Shown here: piece after piece, positions 51,472 through 61,075 of the stretch | Layout of the letters: every line of letters starts with the position of its first letter | Position numbering within the stretch: the first letter of the stretch is position 1 | From: Levilactobacillus humaensis | GTDB lineage: Bacteria; Bacillota; Bacilli; Lactobacillales; Lactobacillaceae | Direction: 5' to 3' | DNA: 64,000 nucleotides | NCBI RefSeq assembly: GCF_024345185.1 | Contig: NZ_BROB01000018.1 | Location: 1 to 64,000, forward strand | Position numbers and translations under genes: made by a program | The notes under the pieces: model-generated | The model's input: the letters and a program-made list of their open reading frames with translations, nothing else | Told to the model about the DNA's origin: nothing | Database searches by the model: none

Positions 51472-53105
51472 AAGCAACTGAATTAGAACAGGAAACGGAA
51501 GAACAGCCTAGAAAGCGGGGCTTCCGTCTTTCTTTGAAATGGGAATGGACTCTGTCCACCGCACTTGGGGTGCTCGTCATCTTCGCGGTTATCATCATTC
51601 TTATTTTTAACAGTTTTATGACGGTGTTAATGCGGCAGGAACGGACTCACGTGGCAGATTCACTAAACGTCGTCGTGGAACGCTTGAGTAGTCAGAAGAA
51701 GGCGTTGTCGAGTGGCCAAGTTGACGAATTGTTACGGCCACGGACAGTCCTGGCTGACGAACCCAGTGGTAAAGGCAAAGCGGCTATGCCATACAACAAT
51801 GCCGTGCTATCGACGTTGTCACGGGATAGTCAAACGGTGACGGTGTACGATACCCAAGGTCAAATTCTTTATGCGACTGACAAGACAGTGGTCCCATTTA
51901 AGACTTCTTCACACCAGCACATTGGCGTGAAGACGATTAATAAGGTGAAACACCTTGTGGGTCGGATGCCCATCCGCAGTAAGCAAGGGAATCGTTTGTT
52001 AGGATACGTGCAAGTGACCGACAATCTGAAAGATTATCGGGCGACACAGGTGAAACTCTACCAAGTCGCCTTGGTGCTTGGACTTATTGCGGGACTGGCG
52101 GCAGCCGTTTTGAGTTACATTTTGGCGTCATTTCTACTGCGGCCAGTAGAAGCTATCAGAGAGACCATTCATGCCGTTAGAGAAGACCCACAGACTGACC
52201 GGCGAGTGCCCGAGATTCGGCATACCGATGAGCTCAGCGACCTGGGAACGCTGTTTAACGACATGTTAGACACAACCCAGGGGTATATGGACCAACAACA
52301 GCAGTTCGTTGAAGACGTTTCTCACGAATTGCGAACGCCGGTGGCGATTATTCAAGGCCACATGGAAATGTTGGATCGCTGGGGGAAAGATGATCCAGAG
52401 GTCTTAGACGAGTCGATCAAGGCTTCCTTGCAGGAAACGAAGCGGATGAAGAGTCTGGTCCAAGAGATGTTAGATCTCCAGCGGGCTGAACAGATTGAAG
52501 TCAACTATACCAACGAGGTGACCAATGTTAGTGAGGTTGTCCAACAGGTCTACGATAACTTCAAGATGATTCATCCAGATTTCACCTTTATTCTGGACGA
52601 CGATGTTCATCGCCCAGTTCAGGTGCAAATTTACCGAAACCATTTGGAACAGATTCTTATTATTCTCTTGGATAATGCGGTCAAGTACACCCAGGCCCAG
52701 GCACGTAAGGAGATTCACCTGACGTTCGAGAGTGACATGCGTAACGTCGAGGTCGCTGTTCAGGACTTCGGGGAAGGGATCTCGCAACAGAATATGGATC
52801 GGGTCTTCAATCGGTTCTATCGTGTTGACAAGGCCCGTTCTCGAACCAAGGGTGGCAATGGATTAGGTCTGGCAATTGCCAAGCGTCTGATTGAGGCCTA
52901 CCATGGGCGAATCACCATCGAAAGTGCGGTAGGTCACGGCTCCGTGTTCCGGATTTCGTTACCTATCTTGCCAGATGCGACGGCCAAGATCTTGAATGCC
53001 AAAAAGGAACAGGCCCAGGCAATCGCCAATGGCAGTGTGCCAACCGGGATTAAGTCAGCCCTATTAGAGGATGACACTAATCATTCGGAAGAACCAAAGT
53101 CCTAA
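51468..53105 (+). CDS. sensor histidine kinase (ArlS/LisK-like)
   Basis: 545 residues. First transmembrane helix about 27-50, extracellular sensor about 55-185, second helix about 190-212, HAMP, dimerisation domain with H286 in EDVSHELRTPVAII, then ATPase boxes N (LDNAVKYT), G1 (VQDFGEGI), F (FYRVDKARS) and G2 (GGNGLGLAIAKRL). GTG start overlaps the regulator's stop, so the two are coupled. The C-terminal 45 residues beyond the ATPase are polar and unassigned. Confidence 0.94.
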   Translation: MKATELEQETEEQPRKRGFRLSLKWEWTLSTALGVLVIFAVIIILIFNSFMTVLMRQERTHVADSLNVVVERLSSQKKALSSGQVDELLRPRTVLADEPSGKGKAAMPYNNAVLSTLSRDSQTVTVYDTQGQILYATDKTVVPFKTSSHQHIGVKTINKVKHLVGRMPIRSKQGNRLLGYVQVTDNLKDYRATQVKLYQVALVLGLIAGLAAAVLSYILASFLLRPVEAIRETIHAVREDPQTDRRVPEIRHTDELSDLGTLFNDMLDTTQGYMDQQQQFVEDVSHELRTPVAIIQGHMEMLDRWGKDDPEVLDESIKASLQETKRMKSLVQEMLDLQRAEQIEVNYTNEVTNVSEVVQQVYDNFKMIHPDFTFILDDDVHRPVQVQIYRNHLEQILIILLDNAVKYTQAQARKEIHLTFESDMRNVEVAVQDFGEGISQQNMDRVFNRFYRVDKARSRTKGGNGLGLAIAKRLIEAYHGRITIESAVGHGSVFRISLPILPDATAKILNAKKEQAQAIANGSVPTGIKSALLEDDTNHSEEPKS

Positions 53106-53125
53106 TTATCACTAAATACAGTGTT

Positions 53126-53161
53126 GTGAGTCGCGGATCTTTTGTTCGCGACTTTTTTGTC
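53126..53161 (+). terminator. terminator after the two-component system
   Basis: Hairpin gagtcgcgga/ttcgcgactt with TTTTTT. Confidence 0.85.
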
Positions 53162-53181
53162 GTCAAAAAACGATCATGGGG

Positions 53182-53210
53182 TTGACAGGTTAGCAAAGAA
53201 TGGGTATTCT
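53182..53210 (+). promoter_or_regulatory. promoter of the YxeA-like gene
   Basis: -35 TTGACA, 17-bp spacer, -10 TATTCT. Confidence 0.75.
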
Positions 53211-53214
53211 AAGA

Positions 53215-53241
53215 TAACTAGTTAGTTAGTCTAGTAACTAA
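53215..53241 (+). promoter_or_regulatory. operator-like cluster of TAACTA/TAGTTA boxes
   Basis: TTAGTTA-gtctag-TAACTAA is a perfect inverted repeat (53222-53241), preceded by TAACTA/TAGTTA boxes at 53215-53224. It covers the predicted transcription start, so a repressor site is likely. Confidence 0.6.
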
Positions 53242-53262
53242 GCAACTTGGAGGAGACTATTC

Positions 53263-53667
53263 ATGAAAATTCTTAAAACGTTATTGACCATCGTGGGGAC
53301 ATTGTTAATTTTGTTGGCAATTGGGGCCATCTTTGCCCCAGCCATGACACGTAATCGGGGGAGTGAGATGGCCATGGCACTCGATAACGTGAATCCCTGG
53401 GTGAAGAATGAGACGGTGTATGCTGACACCACGAGTCAACCGATCAAACATTTTATCGGGGGTGGCGGTGAGGACGAGTACACCTACGTGTTACAAACTT
53501 ACAACGAACAAGGTAAATCACGGAAGCTGACTTTTGACGTTCAGTGGAAGCTCAAACCACATCATTACCTGAAAATTGAAACCAAGGGACAAAATGTCGA
53601 GACTTGGAAAGCTGTCGAACGAGAAAACGTTCCAAGTGGTGTGCGGCAGAACCTGATGATGAGCTAA
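53263..53667 (+). CDS. YxeA-like (DUF1093) secreted protein
   Basis: 134 residues. N-terminal hydrophobic segment about 5-27 (signal or anchor), ending near a possible AxA site. The rest resembles the YxeA/DUF1093 family: strands YTYVLQTYNEQGK and HHYLKIETKGQNVETWKAV, then ENVPSG. YxeA proteins are small OB-like secreted proteins, often under envelope-stress or bacteriocin control. It directly follows the two-component system and has an operator-like repeat. Confidence 0.7.
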   Translation: MKILKTLLTIVGTLLILLAIGAIFAPAMTRNRGSEMAMALDNVNPWVKNETVYADTTSQPIKHFIGGGGEDEYTYVLQTYNEQGKSRKLTFDVQWKLKPHHYLKIETKGQNVETWKAVERENVPSGVRQNLMMS

Positions 53668-53837
53668 AGTTGCATGTCATTAACGCTGTTGGTAAGCATA
53701 TTGCTATTAGCAATAATTAATCTATCTATTCTGATGATTTCATGATTGGAGCGGGCTATTCGGTTGTTTAACCAGAGTGGTTTGAGATGATTGATTGGCT
53801 TAAGTCAAAACGAAAAAATCGGATATTGTTAGATACA

Positions 53838-53876
53838 AAAAGGGCCATTACTGAGTTATCAGTAATGGCCCTTTTG
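53838..53876. terminator. terminator of yidC (bidirectional form)
   Basis: Perfect arms aaaagggccattactga/tcagtaatggccctttt, immediately after the yidC stop on the minus strand. Confidence 0.9.
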
Positions 53877-53884
53877 AAATGACT

Positions 53885-54790
53885 TTATTTATGATGTTGT
53901 TGCTTACCAGCGTTACGTTGGCGATTCTTCTGTTGAACTTGTTTCTTAGCGGCCTTAACTTCTGTTGGTTTGACGATTGGCACCTCAACGACTGGCTTTG
54001 GATTCTTAGCCATTTGGTCACTGATTTCACGTCGGATACGAGGACGGTAGAAGTTAATGATTAAGGTTTGCACACAGGCAAACAGTCCACCGACGAAGAA
54101 GTAAAGTCCCAGACCAGCGGGTGAACTCATCGTGAAGAATAAGATCATGATGGGTGACATCAGCATCGCCGTTTGCATTTGCTTCTTCTGTTCAGCAGGC
54201 ACACCCAATGTGGAGAGGTAACCTTGCAACAGGTAGACGGCAAAGGACAAGATGGCGAGAATCCAGCTAGACTTTCCTAAAGGAATCCCGAAGAAGGCAG
54301 CCTTGGAAAGTTCTGGTGAGTACCGGATTGCCGCATAGAGGGCCGCGAAGATTGGCATTTGAATCAACAGAGGCAGACAACCGAGACCACCGGTCATGCT
54401 AACGCCATTGTTCTTGTAGACAGCCATAATTGCTTGGCCAGCCGCTGCTTTTTCTTCTTGAGTTTTGGCATTCTTTTGCATCTCTTGGTACTTGGCCAGT
54501 TGTGGTCGAATCATCGAGACCTTTTCTTGTTGAACGGTCGCGCTACGCATCTGGCGAATCATGACTGGCAGCAGAACCATCCGAACGAGGAAGGTCAAGA
54601 CAATGATGGCCCAGCCATAGCTACCGCCAAAGGCGTTAGCAAGCCAATCCATGACATGTTGTCCCGGAATGGCGAGGTAATCGTAGACAAAGCCGTACGG
54701 TTTACCATTCTTAGTCTGCACACAACCGCTGAGGACTAAGGCTAGTCCCGCCAATGCGGCGGTTACCGAGACTTTTTTGGAAATCTTCAT
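53885..54790 (-). CDS. yidC: membrane protein insertase YidC (Oxa1 family)
   Basis: 301 residues. Lipoprotein signal with lipobox LVLSGC (Cys23), five transmembrane helices (the first after YGWAIIVLTFLVR), and a basic C-terminal tail (KKQVQQKNRQRNAGKQQHHK) that contacts ribosomes, as in YidC2-type proteins. It inserts and folds membrane proteins with or without SecYEG. The upstream in-frame ATG at 54898 is rejected: AAAGGGG lies before the ATG at 54790. Not next to rnpA, so this is probably the second YidC of the genome. Confidence 0.94.
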   Translation of the reverse strand: MKISKKVSVTAALAGLALVLSGCVQTKNGKPYGFVYDYLAIPGQHVMDWLANAFGGSYGWAIIVLTFLVRMVLLPVMIRQMRSATVQQEKVSMIRPQLAKYQEMQKNAKTQEEKAAAGQAIMAVYKNNGVSMTGGLGCLPLLIQMPIFAALYAAIRYSPELSKAAFFGIPLGKSSWILAILSFAVYLLQGYLSTLGVPAEQKKQMQTAMLMSPIMILFFTMSSPAGLGLYFFVGGLFACVQTLIINFYRPRIRREISDQMAKNPKPVVEVPIVKPTEVKAAKKQVQQKNRQRNAGKQQHHK

Positions 54791-54894
54791 ATTTAATTTG
54801 AACCCCTTTTTAGTAAACGATGTAGAGCGCGCACGCCCCCAAACGACGAAATCGTCATTAACAGTCAACATATTACTTGATCTGACGCCGTTTT

Positions 54895-55167
54895 TCAAAT
54901 AATAATCTGGAAGTCAGAAAACTTATGTAAGGGGAGCGGGGTGATACTGAGCCGATCGACCACAATCCAGGGAGTCAGTCCCCGCTTGAGTCGGACAATG
55001 AGTTCGGCGAGCTGATCCGCTGACCCGGTAGCGATCAGTTCTACCTGACCGTCGCGACAGTTACGGATGGTGCCGGTCAGTCCGATTTGCTGGGCCAATT
55101 GGCTGGCCGACCAGCGAAAGCCGACGCCCTGAACCTGGCCGGCAACCATGATTTTTTGCGTTTCCAA
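54895..55167 (-). CDS. acyP: acylphosphatase
   Basis: 90 residues, standard length. Active-site loop GQVQGVGFRW (about 10-19, Arg18) and the conserved Asn in IRNCRDGQVEL. It hydrolyses carboxyl-phosphate bonds such as in acetyl phosphate or 1,3-bisphosphoglycerate. About 104 bp upstream of yidC on the same strand. ATG with AGGAGG upstream. Confidence 0.95.
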   Translation of the reverse strand: METQKIMVAGQVQGVGFRWSASQLAQQIGLTGTIRNCRDGQVELIATGSADQLAELIVRLKRGLTPWIVVDRLSITPLPLHKFSDFQIII

Positions 55168-55275
55168 GGCGAATAACCTCCTATAAAAGATTTAGGTTAA
55201 TCATACCGCGAGTGCTCAGGTCTGCCTAGTGGTGTGGTAAAATTAGAAAAAAGTAACGGATGGGAGTAATCAAAG

Positions 55276-56043
55276 GTGAGAGAACGGATTACATCGAGTC
55301 AAAATAAACGGGTCAAGCAATGGCGGGCCTTAACGACGAAGAAGGGACGCAAGGCGACGCAGACTTACCTCTTAGAGGGCTGGCATTTGGTGCAGGAGGC
55401 CATTAAGGCCCGTCTCCCACTCACAGCCATCATGGGCACTGAAGAACAGCTCACGGCACATGAGGGGGCTTTCCCGGCGGTCCCAATTTATGAATTGACG
55501 GACAGCATTGCCCAAACGATTGGGGATACCAGCACACCACAGGGGATTTTTGCAACGGCGTCCATGCCTAACGACGATCACGTTGATCCGAAGCAAACCA
55601 GTGGCATCTGGTTATTCTTGGATCAAGTTCAAGATCCCGGAAACATTGGCACCATGGTGCGAACTGCCGATGCGGCCGGTCTGACCGGCGTTGTCTTGGG
55701 ACGTGGGAGTGTTAGCCGTTTTCTGCCCAAGGTGCTGCGTTCCATGCAGGGAAGCCAATTTCACATTCAGCTGGTCGAAGGTGACCTTCATGACTGGATC
55801 ACAGCCTTTACGGAACGTGATTTACCCGTCTATGGGACCAATCTGGACCCGCAGGCCAAGGACTATCGTGACGTGCCCGGTCTGAGCCAGGGAGCCATTG
55901 TCATGGGAAATGAAGGCAATGGGATGGCCCCCGATCTACAACGGATGACCACACAGAACCTTTACATTCCAATTAAGGGTCAGGCGGAGTCATTGAACGT
56001 CGCTATCGCCGCGGGGATCGTGATGTTTCGGTTAGCCGAATAA
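55276..56043 (+). CDS. TrmH/SpoU-family RNA 2'-O-methyltransferase
   Basis: 255 residues. N-terminal substrate-binding domain (ITSSQNKRVKQWRAL..., about 4-90), then the SPOUT knot: DQVQDPGNIGTMVRTADAAG, VMGNEGNGM, SLNVAIAAGIVMF. It methylates a ribose in rRNA or tRNA; YsgA is the nearest Bacillus homologue, and its target is not firmly known. GTG start behind GGGAG. Divergent from acyP; single gene. Confidence 0.92.
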   Translation: MRERITSSQNKRVKQWRALTTKKGRKATQTYLLEGWHLVQEAIKARLPLTAIMGTEEQLTAHEGAFPAVPIYELTDSIAQTIGDTSTPQGIFATASMPNDDHVDPKQTSGIWLFLDQVQDPGNIGTMVRTADAAGLTGVVLGRGSVSRFLPKVLRSMQGSQFHIQLVEGDLHDWITAFTERDLPVYGTNLDPQAKDYRDVPGLSQGAIVMGNEGNGMAPDLQRMTTQNLYIPIKGQAESLNVAIAAGIVMFRLAE

Positions 56044-56165
56044 GGTTAAGAAAGGGTTAACCGCGGTCGATCACGAGCAATTTGGTTGCTTTTTGCGCCA
56101 AAGGCAGTATGATATAGTGTAATTGAGAGACAAAAATCATAATCTATATGAAAAGGAAGCATTCT

Positions 56166-56663
56166 ATGAACAAACTTACTTGGCGTGATGACCCCGAGTA
56201 CCTTGCCTTAGTTTCTGACTTGTTGGAAAAGGAGCCGGTCCAACGCCTGGCGAATTACACCCAGCACCACCATTCGACACGCTTGGAACATTCTATTTCG
56301 GTGTCGTATAACAGTTATTTGATTGCGAAGAAACTTGGTTTGAATACCCGGGCCACTGCACGGGGTGGTTTGTTACACGATCTCTTCTATTATGATTGGC
56401 GGACGACGAAGTTTAACTTAGGGTCCCATGCCTTTATTCACCCACGGGTGGCTTTACGTAATGCTGAGAAGCTGACGGACTTAAGCCCGATGGAAAAGGA
56501 TATCATTCTGAAGCACATGTGGGGGGCAACCCTGGCTATGCCGAAGTACCGGGAAAGTGCCATTGTGTCTTTGGTCGACGATTACGAAGCGGTTCACGAG
56601 TTCTGTGGTCCAGCTCGCAAGCGGGTCCACACGTTGGTTGAAAAGTTAACGCCGAACGCCTAG
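56166..56663 (+). CDS. HD-domain phosphohydrolase
   Basis: 165 residues. HD-type motifs: HHHSTRLEHSISVS (His ligand), GGLLHDLFYYDW (HD), and a later His in HPRVALRNAEK with a final Asp in VSLVDDYEA. Probably acts on nucleotides; not enough to name the substrate. ATG 56166 with AAAGGAAG about 8 nt upstream. An HxlR regulator follows 33 bp later and may be co-transcribed. Confidence 0.85.
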   Translation: MNKLTWRDDPEYLALVSDLLEKEPVQRLANYTQHHHSTRLEHSISVSYNSYLIAKKLGLNTRATARGGLLHDLFYYDWRTTKFNLGSHAFIHPRVALRNAEKLTDLSPMEKDIILKHMWGATLAMPKYRESAIVSLVDDYEAVHEFCGPARKRVHTLVEKLTPNA

Positions 56664-56696
56664 TTTCGTTGAAACGCGGATGGGGGCGAGTTGAAT

Positions 56697-57062
56697 ATGC
56701 AAACAGTACCATCAAATACAGCCACGGGTTCCGGAGTGGACTTCTCACTCTGCCCACGGTTTGAACGAACCTTTTCCTTCCTAGGAAAGAAGTGGAATGG
56801 CCTCATTATTGAAGTGCTTCTGCAGGAAGGGCCACAGCGGTTCCGGGATTTGGCCCGGAAAGTTCCCCGCTGTAGCGACCGTGTGTTAGTTGAGCGGCTT
56901 AAGGAGTTAGAGGTTAATGGCGTCATTTTACGACGCACCTTTCCTGATAATTCGTTGATTGAATACGAGTTGACCACTAAGGGTGCCGAGCTTAAAGATG
57001 TCATGACTGCCATTCATGCCTGGTCGGACAAGTGGTCTTGTCCTCTTGAAGAAGACCAGTAG
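56697..57062 (+). CDS. HxlR-family transcriptional regulator
   Basis: About 121 residues, HxlR winged helix. Core: CPRFERTFSFLGKKWNGLII, then RFRDLARKVPRCSDRVLVERLKEL. The Cys before Pro-Arg at the start of the domain (about residue 21) matches the sensing Cys of HxlR regulators that respond to aldehydes or disulfide stress (HypR, YodB); a second Cys is in PRCSDR. Start ATG 56697; TTG 56691 is an alternative. Confidence 0.88.
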   Translation: MQTVPSNTATGSGVDFSLCPRFERTFSFLGKKWNGLIIEVLLQEGPQRFRDLARKVPRCSDRVLVERLKELEVNGVILRRTFPDNSLIEYELTTKGAELKDVMTAIHAWSDKWSCPLEEDQ

Positions 57063-57065
57063 GTG

Positions 57066-57094
57066 TTGACAGCGACGCCAAAATTCGCTAGGCT
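57066..57094 (+). promoter_or_regulatory. pheST promoter
   Basis: -35 TTGACA, 17-bp spacer, -10 TAGGCT. Confidence 0.65.
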
Positions 57095-57099
57095 ATGAC

Positions 57100-57368
57100 A
57101 TGTAATAATTTAAAGACGATGATAGAAAAGCAGTAGCCGGTGCAATTTGTCAGGAAGAGTTTGCCATGATTGGAAGCAAACTTCAAATTACTTGGGTGAA
57201 TTCAGTTCTTGAGTTGTAATCGGGAGTCACGGAGACGTGATGAATGATTGACCGGTGAGTGACCGTTATCACTTCTGAGTGTGGTTGGTGCTTTTTGAGT
57301 ACCGACTGAATCAGGGTGGTACCGCGAAGCTTCGTCCCTAGTTATGGGGACGGAGCCTTTTTTTGTGG
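57100..57368 (+). promoter_or_regulatory. T-box leader of pheST
   Basis: T-box sequence AGGGTGGTACCGCG at 57313-57326, then a terminator hairpin cttcgtccc/ggggacggag with TTTTTTT (57330-57367). TTC at 57182-57184 is a possible Phe specifier. Confidence 0.92.
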
Positions 57369-57448
57369 AAAAGGGGCCAATGGTGGTCCCGGATCTCGGT
57401 GAAGAGTCGATAAATAGTGAGCGTAAATAGATAAATGGAGGATGACGT

Positions 57449-58495
57449 ATGTCGTTAAAAGATAAACTCAGCGAGCTGCGGCAACGCGGTTTAGCAGATA
57501 TCAAGCAATCAACAGATTTAAAAGACGTTAATCAAGTGCGTGTCCAGCTGTTAGGTAAGAAGGGTCCTATCACCGAAGTTCTTCGGGGAATGCGTGACCT
57601 GGATGCCGCTGAACGACCAAAGGTAGGGGCATTTGCCAATGAAATCAGAGATGATCTGACGGCTGCCTTGACGCAACGTAAGGAAGAATTGGAACAAGCC
57701 GTTTTGAACGCGCAATTGGCCAAGGAAACCATCGATGTTACCTTACCCGGAACACCGGTTGCCAAGGGTGAACCCCACGTGATCCAGCAGATTGTGGATC
57801 AGATTGAAGACTTATTCTTGGGGATGGGTTACCAAGTTCTGAGTGGTCCTGAAGTTGAAGAGGACAAGTATAACTTTGAGATGATGAACCTGCCTAAGAA
57901 CCATCCAGCACGTGACATGCAAGATACCTTTTACATCACTAAGGATATTTTGATGCGGACGCAGACGTCACCAATGCAAGCCCGGACGTTAGAAAAGCAT
58001 GACTTCAGCAAGGGGCCTTTGAAGATGATCTCCCCAGGAGTCGTTTATCGGCGTGATACTGATGACCCGACCCACTCCCACCAATTCCATCAGGTTGAAG
58101 GCTTGGTTATCGACAAGCACATCACCATGGCTGATTTAAAGGGAACGTTACAGGTCTTGGCCCACGAATTATTCGGGGACAAGTTCGACGTCCGCTTACG
58201 GCCAAGTTACTTCCCATTCACCGAACCTTCAGTCGAAGCCGATATTACCTGCTTCAACTGTGGCGGTAAGGGCTGCAAGGTCTGCAAGAATACCGGCTGG
58301 ATCGAAGTTTTAGGTGCCGGTATGGTTCACCCGAACGTCTTGAAAATGGCTGGCGTGGATCCCGACGTTTACGGCGGATTCGCCTTTGGGGTTGGTCCCG
58401 ATCGCTTTGCGATGTTGAAGTACGGTGTCGATGACATCCGGAACTTCTACCTCAATGATGTCCGGTTCCTCACACAATTTACGAAGAAAGGATAG
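57449..58495 (+). CDS. pheS: phenylalanyl-tRNA synthetase alpha subunit
   Basis: 348 residues. N-terminal coiled-coil (about 1-95) that binds the tRNA arm, class II catalytic core with motif 2 [20 protein letters not shown] and motif 3 [10 protein letters not shown]; a [16 protein letters not shown] zinc-like loop lies in between. Works as an alpha2-beta2 tetramer with PheT. The residue at the Phe-pocket position (GFAFGVGP, Ala) is the normal Ala. AGGATG before ATG; T-box upstream. Confidence 0.97.
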   Translation: MSLKDKLSELRQRGLADIKQSTDLKDVNQVRVQLLGKKGPITEVLRGMRDLDAAERPKVGAFANEIRDDLTAALTQRKEELEQAVLNAQLAKETIDVTLPGTPVAKGEPHVIQQIVDQIEDLFLGMGYQVLSGPEVEEDKYNFEMMNLPKNHPARDMQDTFYITKDILMRTQTSPMQARTLEKHDFSKGPLKMISPGVVYRRDTDDPTHSHQFHQVEGLVIDKHITMADLKGTLQVLAHELFGDKFDVRLRPSYFPFTEPSVEADITCFNCGGKGCKVCKNTGWIEVLGAGMVHPNVLKMAGVDPDVYGGFAFGVGPDRFAMLKYGVDDIRNFYLNDVRFLTQFTKKG

Positions 58496-58504
58496 TCGCC
58501 AACC

Positions 58505-60913
58505 ATGAAGATTTCATACAATTGGATTAAAGAATATTTAGATTTAGACGTTAAGCCCGTTGACTTGGCCGAAAAGATTGAACGGACCTCCGTTGAAGTC
58601 GATGACGTGACCAAGCCTAGCGATGGGTTGAAGAAGATCGTGGTCGGCCACGTCCTGTCAGTTGAAGCTCATCCTGATTCCGATCACCTGCACATTTGTC
58701 AGGTCGATGTTGGGGAAGCAGAACCCTTACAGATTGTCTGTGGGGCGCCTAACATTGCCGAAGGGCAGAACGTGATCGTGGCCTTACCAGGCTCACGGAT
58801 CGCCAACAACGTGAAAATTAAAAAGTCTAAGATGCGTGGTATCCCCTCTGCCGGGATGATCTGTGCCTTACAAGAAATCGGCTTCAGTGAAGATGTTGTG
58901 CCCAAGGCTTATGTCGACGGCATTTACGTTCTGCCAGCAGATGCCACTCCGGGAGATGCCGTTTACGATTACCTGGGCATGAACGACAGCCTGATCGATC
59001 TCGATGTGACCCCTAACCGTGGGGACATGTTGAGTGTCTACGGGACACTGCATGACTTGGCTGCCATTTACGACAAGCCTGTCGAATTAGACCATCCAGA
59101 GGTCAAAGAAGATGGTGCTGCGATTGATGACCAACTGGCCGTTCACGTGGACGACACGCTGTCCTCACAGTACCGGATGCGTCTGGTGAAGAATCTGAAG
59201 TTGGCGCCAAGTCCAATGTGGCTACAGATCCGTCTGTGGAACGCGGGGATGCGGCCAATCAACAATGTGGTCGATATCACGAACTACATTATGTTGAAAT
59301 ACGGTCAACCATTGCACGCTTTTGACTATGACAAGTTCAATGGCGAAGATGTTTACGTTCGGACGGCTAAGGCTGGCGAAAAGTTAATCACCTTAGATGA
59401 AAACGACCACGACCTCGACGAAAATGACATCGTGATTGCCGATCAAAAAGGGCCAATTGCCTTGGCCGGTGTCATGGGTGGCTTGGACGCTTCGATTCAG
59501 GACGGTACGACCACGGTGGCAATTGAATCCGCCGTCTTCGAACACGACCACATTCGGAAGGCAGCCCAACGGCATAACTTACACACGGATGCTTCCCAAC
59601 GCTTCGAACGGGGCGTTAACCAAGCTGGGGTGCAAGAAGCCTTGGACGCTGCCGCTCAGATGATGAACGAACTCGCTGATGGGGAAGTCCAAAAGGGTTC
59701 CGTTGTTGGCAGTAGCAACATTCCTGAACCGGCAGTTATCGAACTCACGCTGACCCATGTCAATGCCATTCTTGGAACGGCATTGACCATGGACCAAGTT
59801 TCCCACATTCTGGAAAGCTTAGGCTTTGAAGTCGCGATCAGCGCGGATACGTTGACGGTCACGGTTCCTGTTCGTCGTAATGACATTCACATCCCAGCCG
59901 ATTTGTTGGAAGAAATCGCCCGGATTTACGGCTACGATCAATTGCCAGCAACGTTACCAACTGGCCGGATGACGATGGGTTCCTTGACGGCTAAGCAACG
60001 CTTAGTACGGGCCACTCGTCAGTCTCTGGAAGGCTTAGGCCTCAACCAGGCGATTTCATACGCCTTAACGACGGCCGACAAGGCTAAGATGTTCATGATG
60101 CAGGCCAGTGAAACCACTGAATTGGCTTGGCCGATGACGGTGGACCATGCCGTCCTGCGGATGAACCTCATTACTGGTTTGTTGGATGATATCGCCTATA
60201 ACTCTGCTCGGAAGGTCAAAGATGTGGCCTTGTACGAACAGGGTCGGGTCTTCTATCGTGAGGATGGTCAAGATCGTCCCGCTGAAGAAGAACACATTGC
60301 CGGTGCCATTACGGGGACCTTACTACCCGCTGCGTGGAACCAACCAGCAAAGCCTGTCGACTTCTTCCAAATGAAGGGGATCGTGGCGGCCTACCTCAAG
60401 GACATGGCTGTTAATGGTGACGTGACTTACGTGCCAAATGCTGACATGCCAGAGATGCATCCAGGACGGACCGCGGACATCTTGGTCCACGGCCACCGGA
60501 TCGGATTCTTGGGTGAGGTTCACCCATCGATTGCCAAAAAGTTCAAGGTCGGCGCAACCTACGTCTTCGAATTGAACCTGCAGGCGATTGTGGATATGCC
60601 AAAGCAAGAAAATCAATACGATGTCATTTCTCGTTACCCAGCGATCACCCGTGACATTGCGATGCTGGTGGACAACGACATTACCAACGAACAGATCGTG
60701 GCGTTAATTGAACGTCGCGGTGGGGCCTTCCTCCAATCCGTCAAGCTGTTTGACGTTTACGATGGTGTTAAGGTGCCTAAGGGCAAGAAGTCCTTGGCCT
60801 ACACGTTAACGTATCAAGACAAGCACGAGACGCTGGTGGACGACGCCGTGACCCAAGCCTTTGACAAGGTGTCAAAGCGTCTTGAAGAAGAACTTGGTGC
60901 CGAAATCCGTTAA
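58505..60913 (+). CDS. pheT: phenylalanyl-tRNA synthetase beta subunit
   Basis: 802 residues, full length. Domains in order: N-terminal EMAP-type tRNA-binding (about 40-150, VEAHPDSDHLHICQVD), B3/B4 editing (about 205-380), B5 (about 400-475), core (about 480-680), and C-terminal ferredoxin-like anticodon-binding fold (about 705-800). It forms the PheRS tetramer and edits Tyr-tRNA-Phe. The start is 9 bp after pheS. Its EMAP domain resembles YtpR in this same window. Confidence 0.97.
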   Translation: MKISYNWIKEYLDLDVKPVDLAEKIERTSVEVDDVTKPSDGLKKIVVGHVLSVEAHPDSDHLHICQVDVGEAEPLQIVCGAPNIAEGQNVIVALPGSRIANNVKIKKSKMRGIPSAGMICALQEIGFSEDVVPKAYVDGIYVLPADATPGDAVYDYLGMNDSLIDLDVTPNRGDMLSVYGTLHDLAAIYDKPVELDHPEVKEDGAAIDDQLAVHVDDTLSSQYRMRLVKNLKLAPSPMWLQIRLWNAGMRPINNVVDITNYIMLKYGQPLHAFDYDKFNGEDVYVRTAKAGEKLITLDENDHDLDENDIVIADQKGPIALAGVMGGLDASIQDGTTTVAIESAVFEHDHIRKAAQRHNLHTDASQRFERGVNQAGVQEALDAAAQMMNELADGEVQKGSVVGSSNIPEPAVIELTLTHVNAILGTALTMDQVSHILESLGFEVAISADTLTVTVPVRRNDIHIPADLLEEIARIYGYDQLPATLPTGRMTMGSLTAKQRLVRATRQSLEGLGLNQAISYALTTADKAKMFMMQASETTELAWPMTVDHAVLRMNLITGLLDDIAYNSARKVKDVALYEQGRVFYREDGQDRPAEEEHIAGAITGTLLPAAWNQPAKPVDFFQMKGIVAAYLKDMAVNGDVTYVPNADMPEMHPGRTADILVHGHRIGFLGEVHPSIAKKFKVGATYVFELNLQAIVDMPKQENQYDVISRYPAITRDIAMLVDNDITNEQIVALIERRGGAFLQSVKLFDVYDGVKVPKGKKSLAYTLTYQDKHETLVDDAVTQAFDKVSKRLEEELGAEIR

Positions 60914-60921
60914 TTTGTTTA

Positions 60922-60968
60922 CTTTAGACGCGTTTGATTCTCACTTGAGAGTTGAGCGCGTCTTTCCT
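60922..60968 (+). terminator. pheST terminator
   Basis: Hairpin agacgcg...cgcgtct with inner tctcacttgaga, then TTCC. Confidence 0.65.
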
Positions 60969-61012
60969 GTAAGTCTTAAAGATTACAATTTTATCAAAGT
61001 AGCGCTTTCATG

Positions 61013-61041
61013 TTTCCGCGAGCGGGGAACTTCTGTATAAT
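61013..61041 (+). promoter_or_regulatory. mltG promoter
   Basis: -35 TTTCCG, 17-bp spacer, -10 TATAAT. It starts transcription only about 5 nt before the ATG at 61052. Confidence 0.6.
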
Positions 61042-61075
61042 GGAGTGGACTATGGCAAAGAACGGAGGAAATAAG

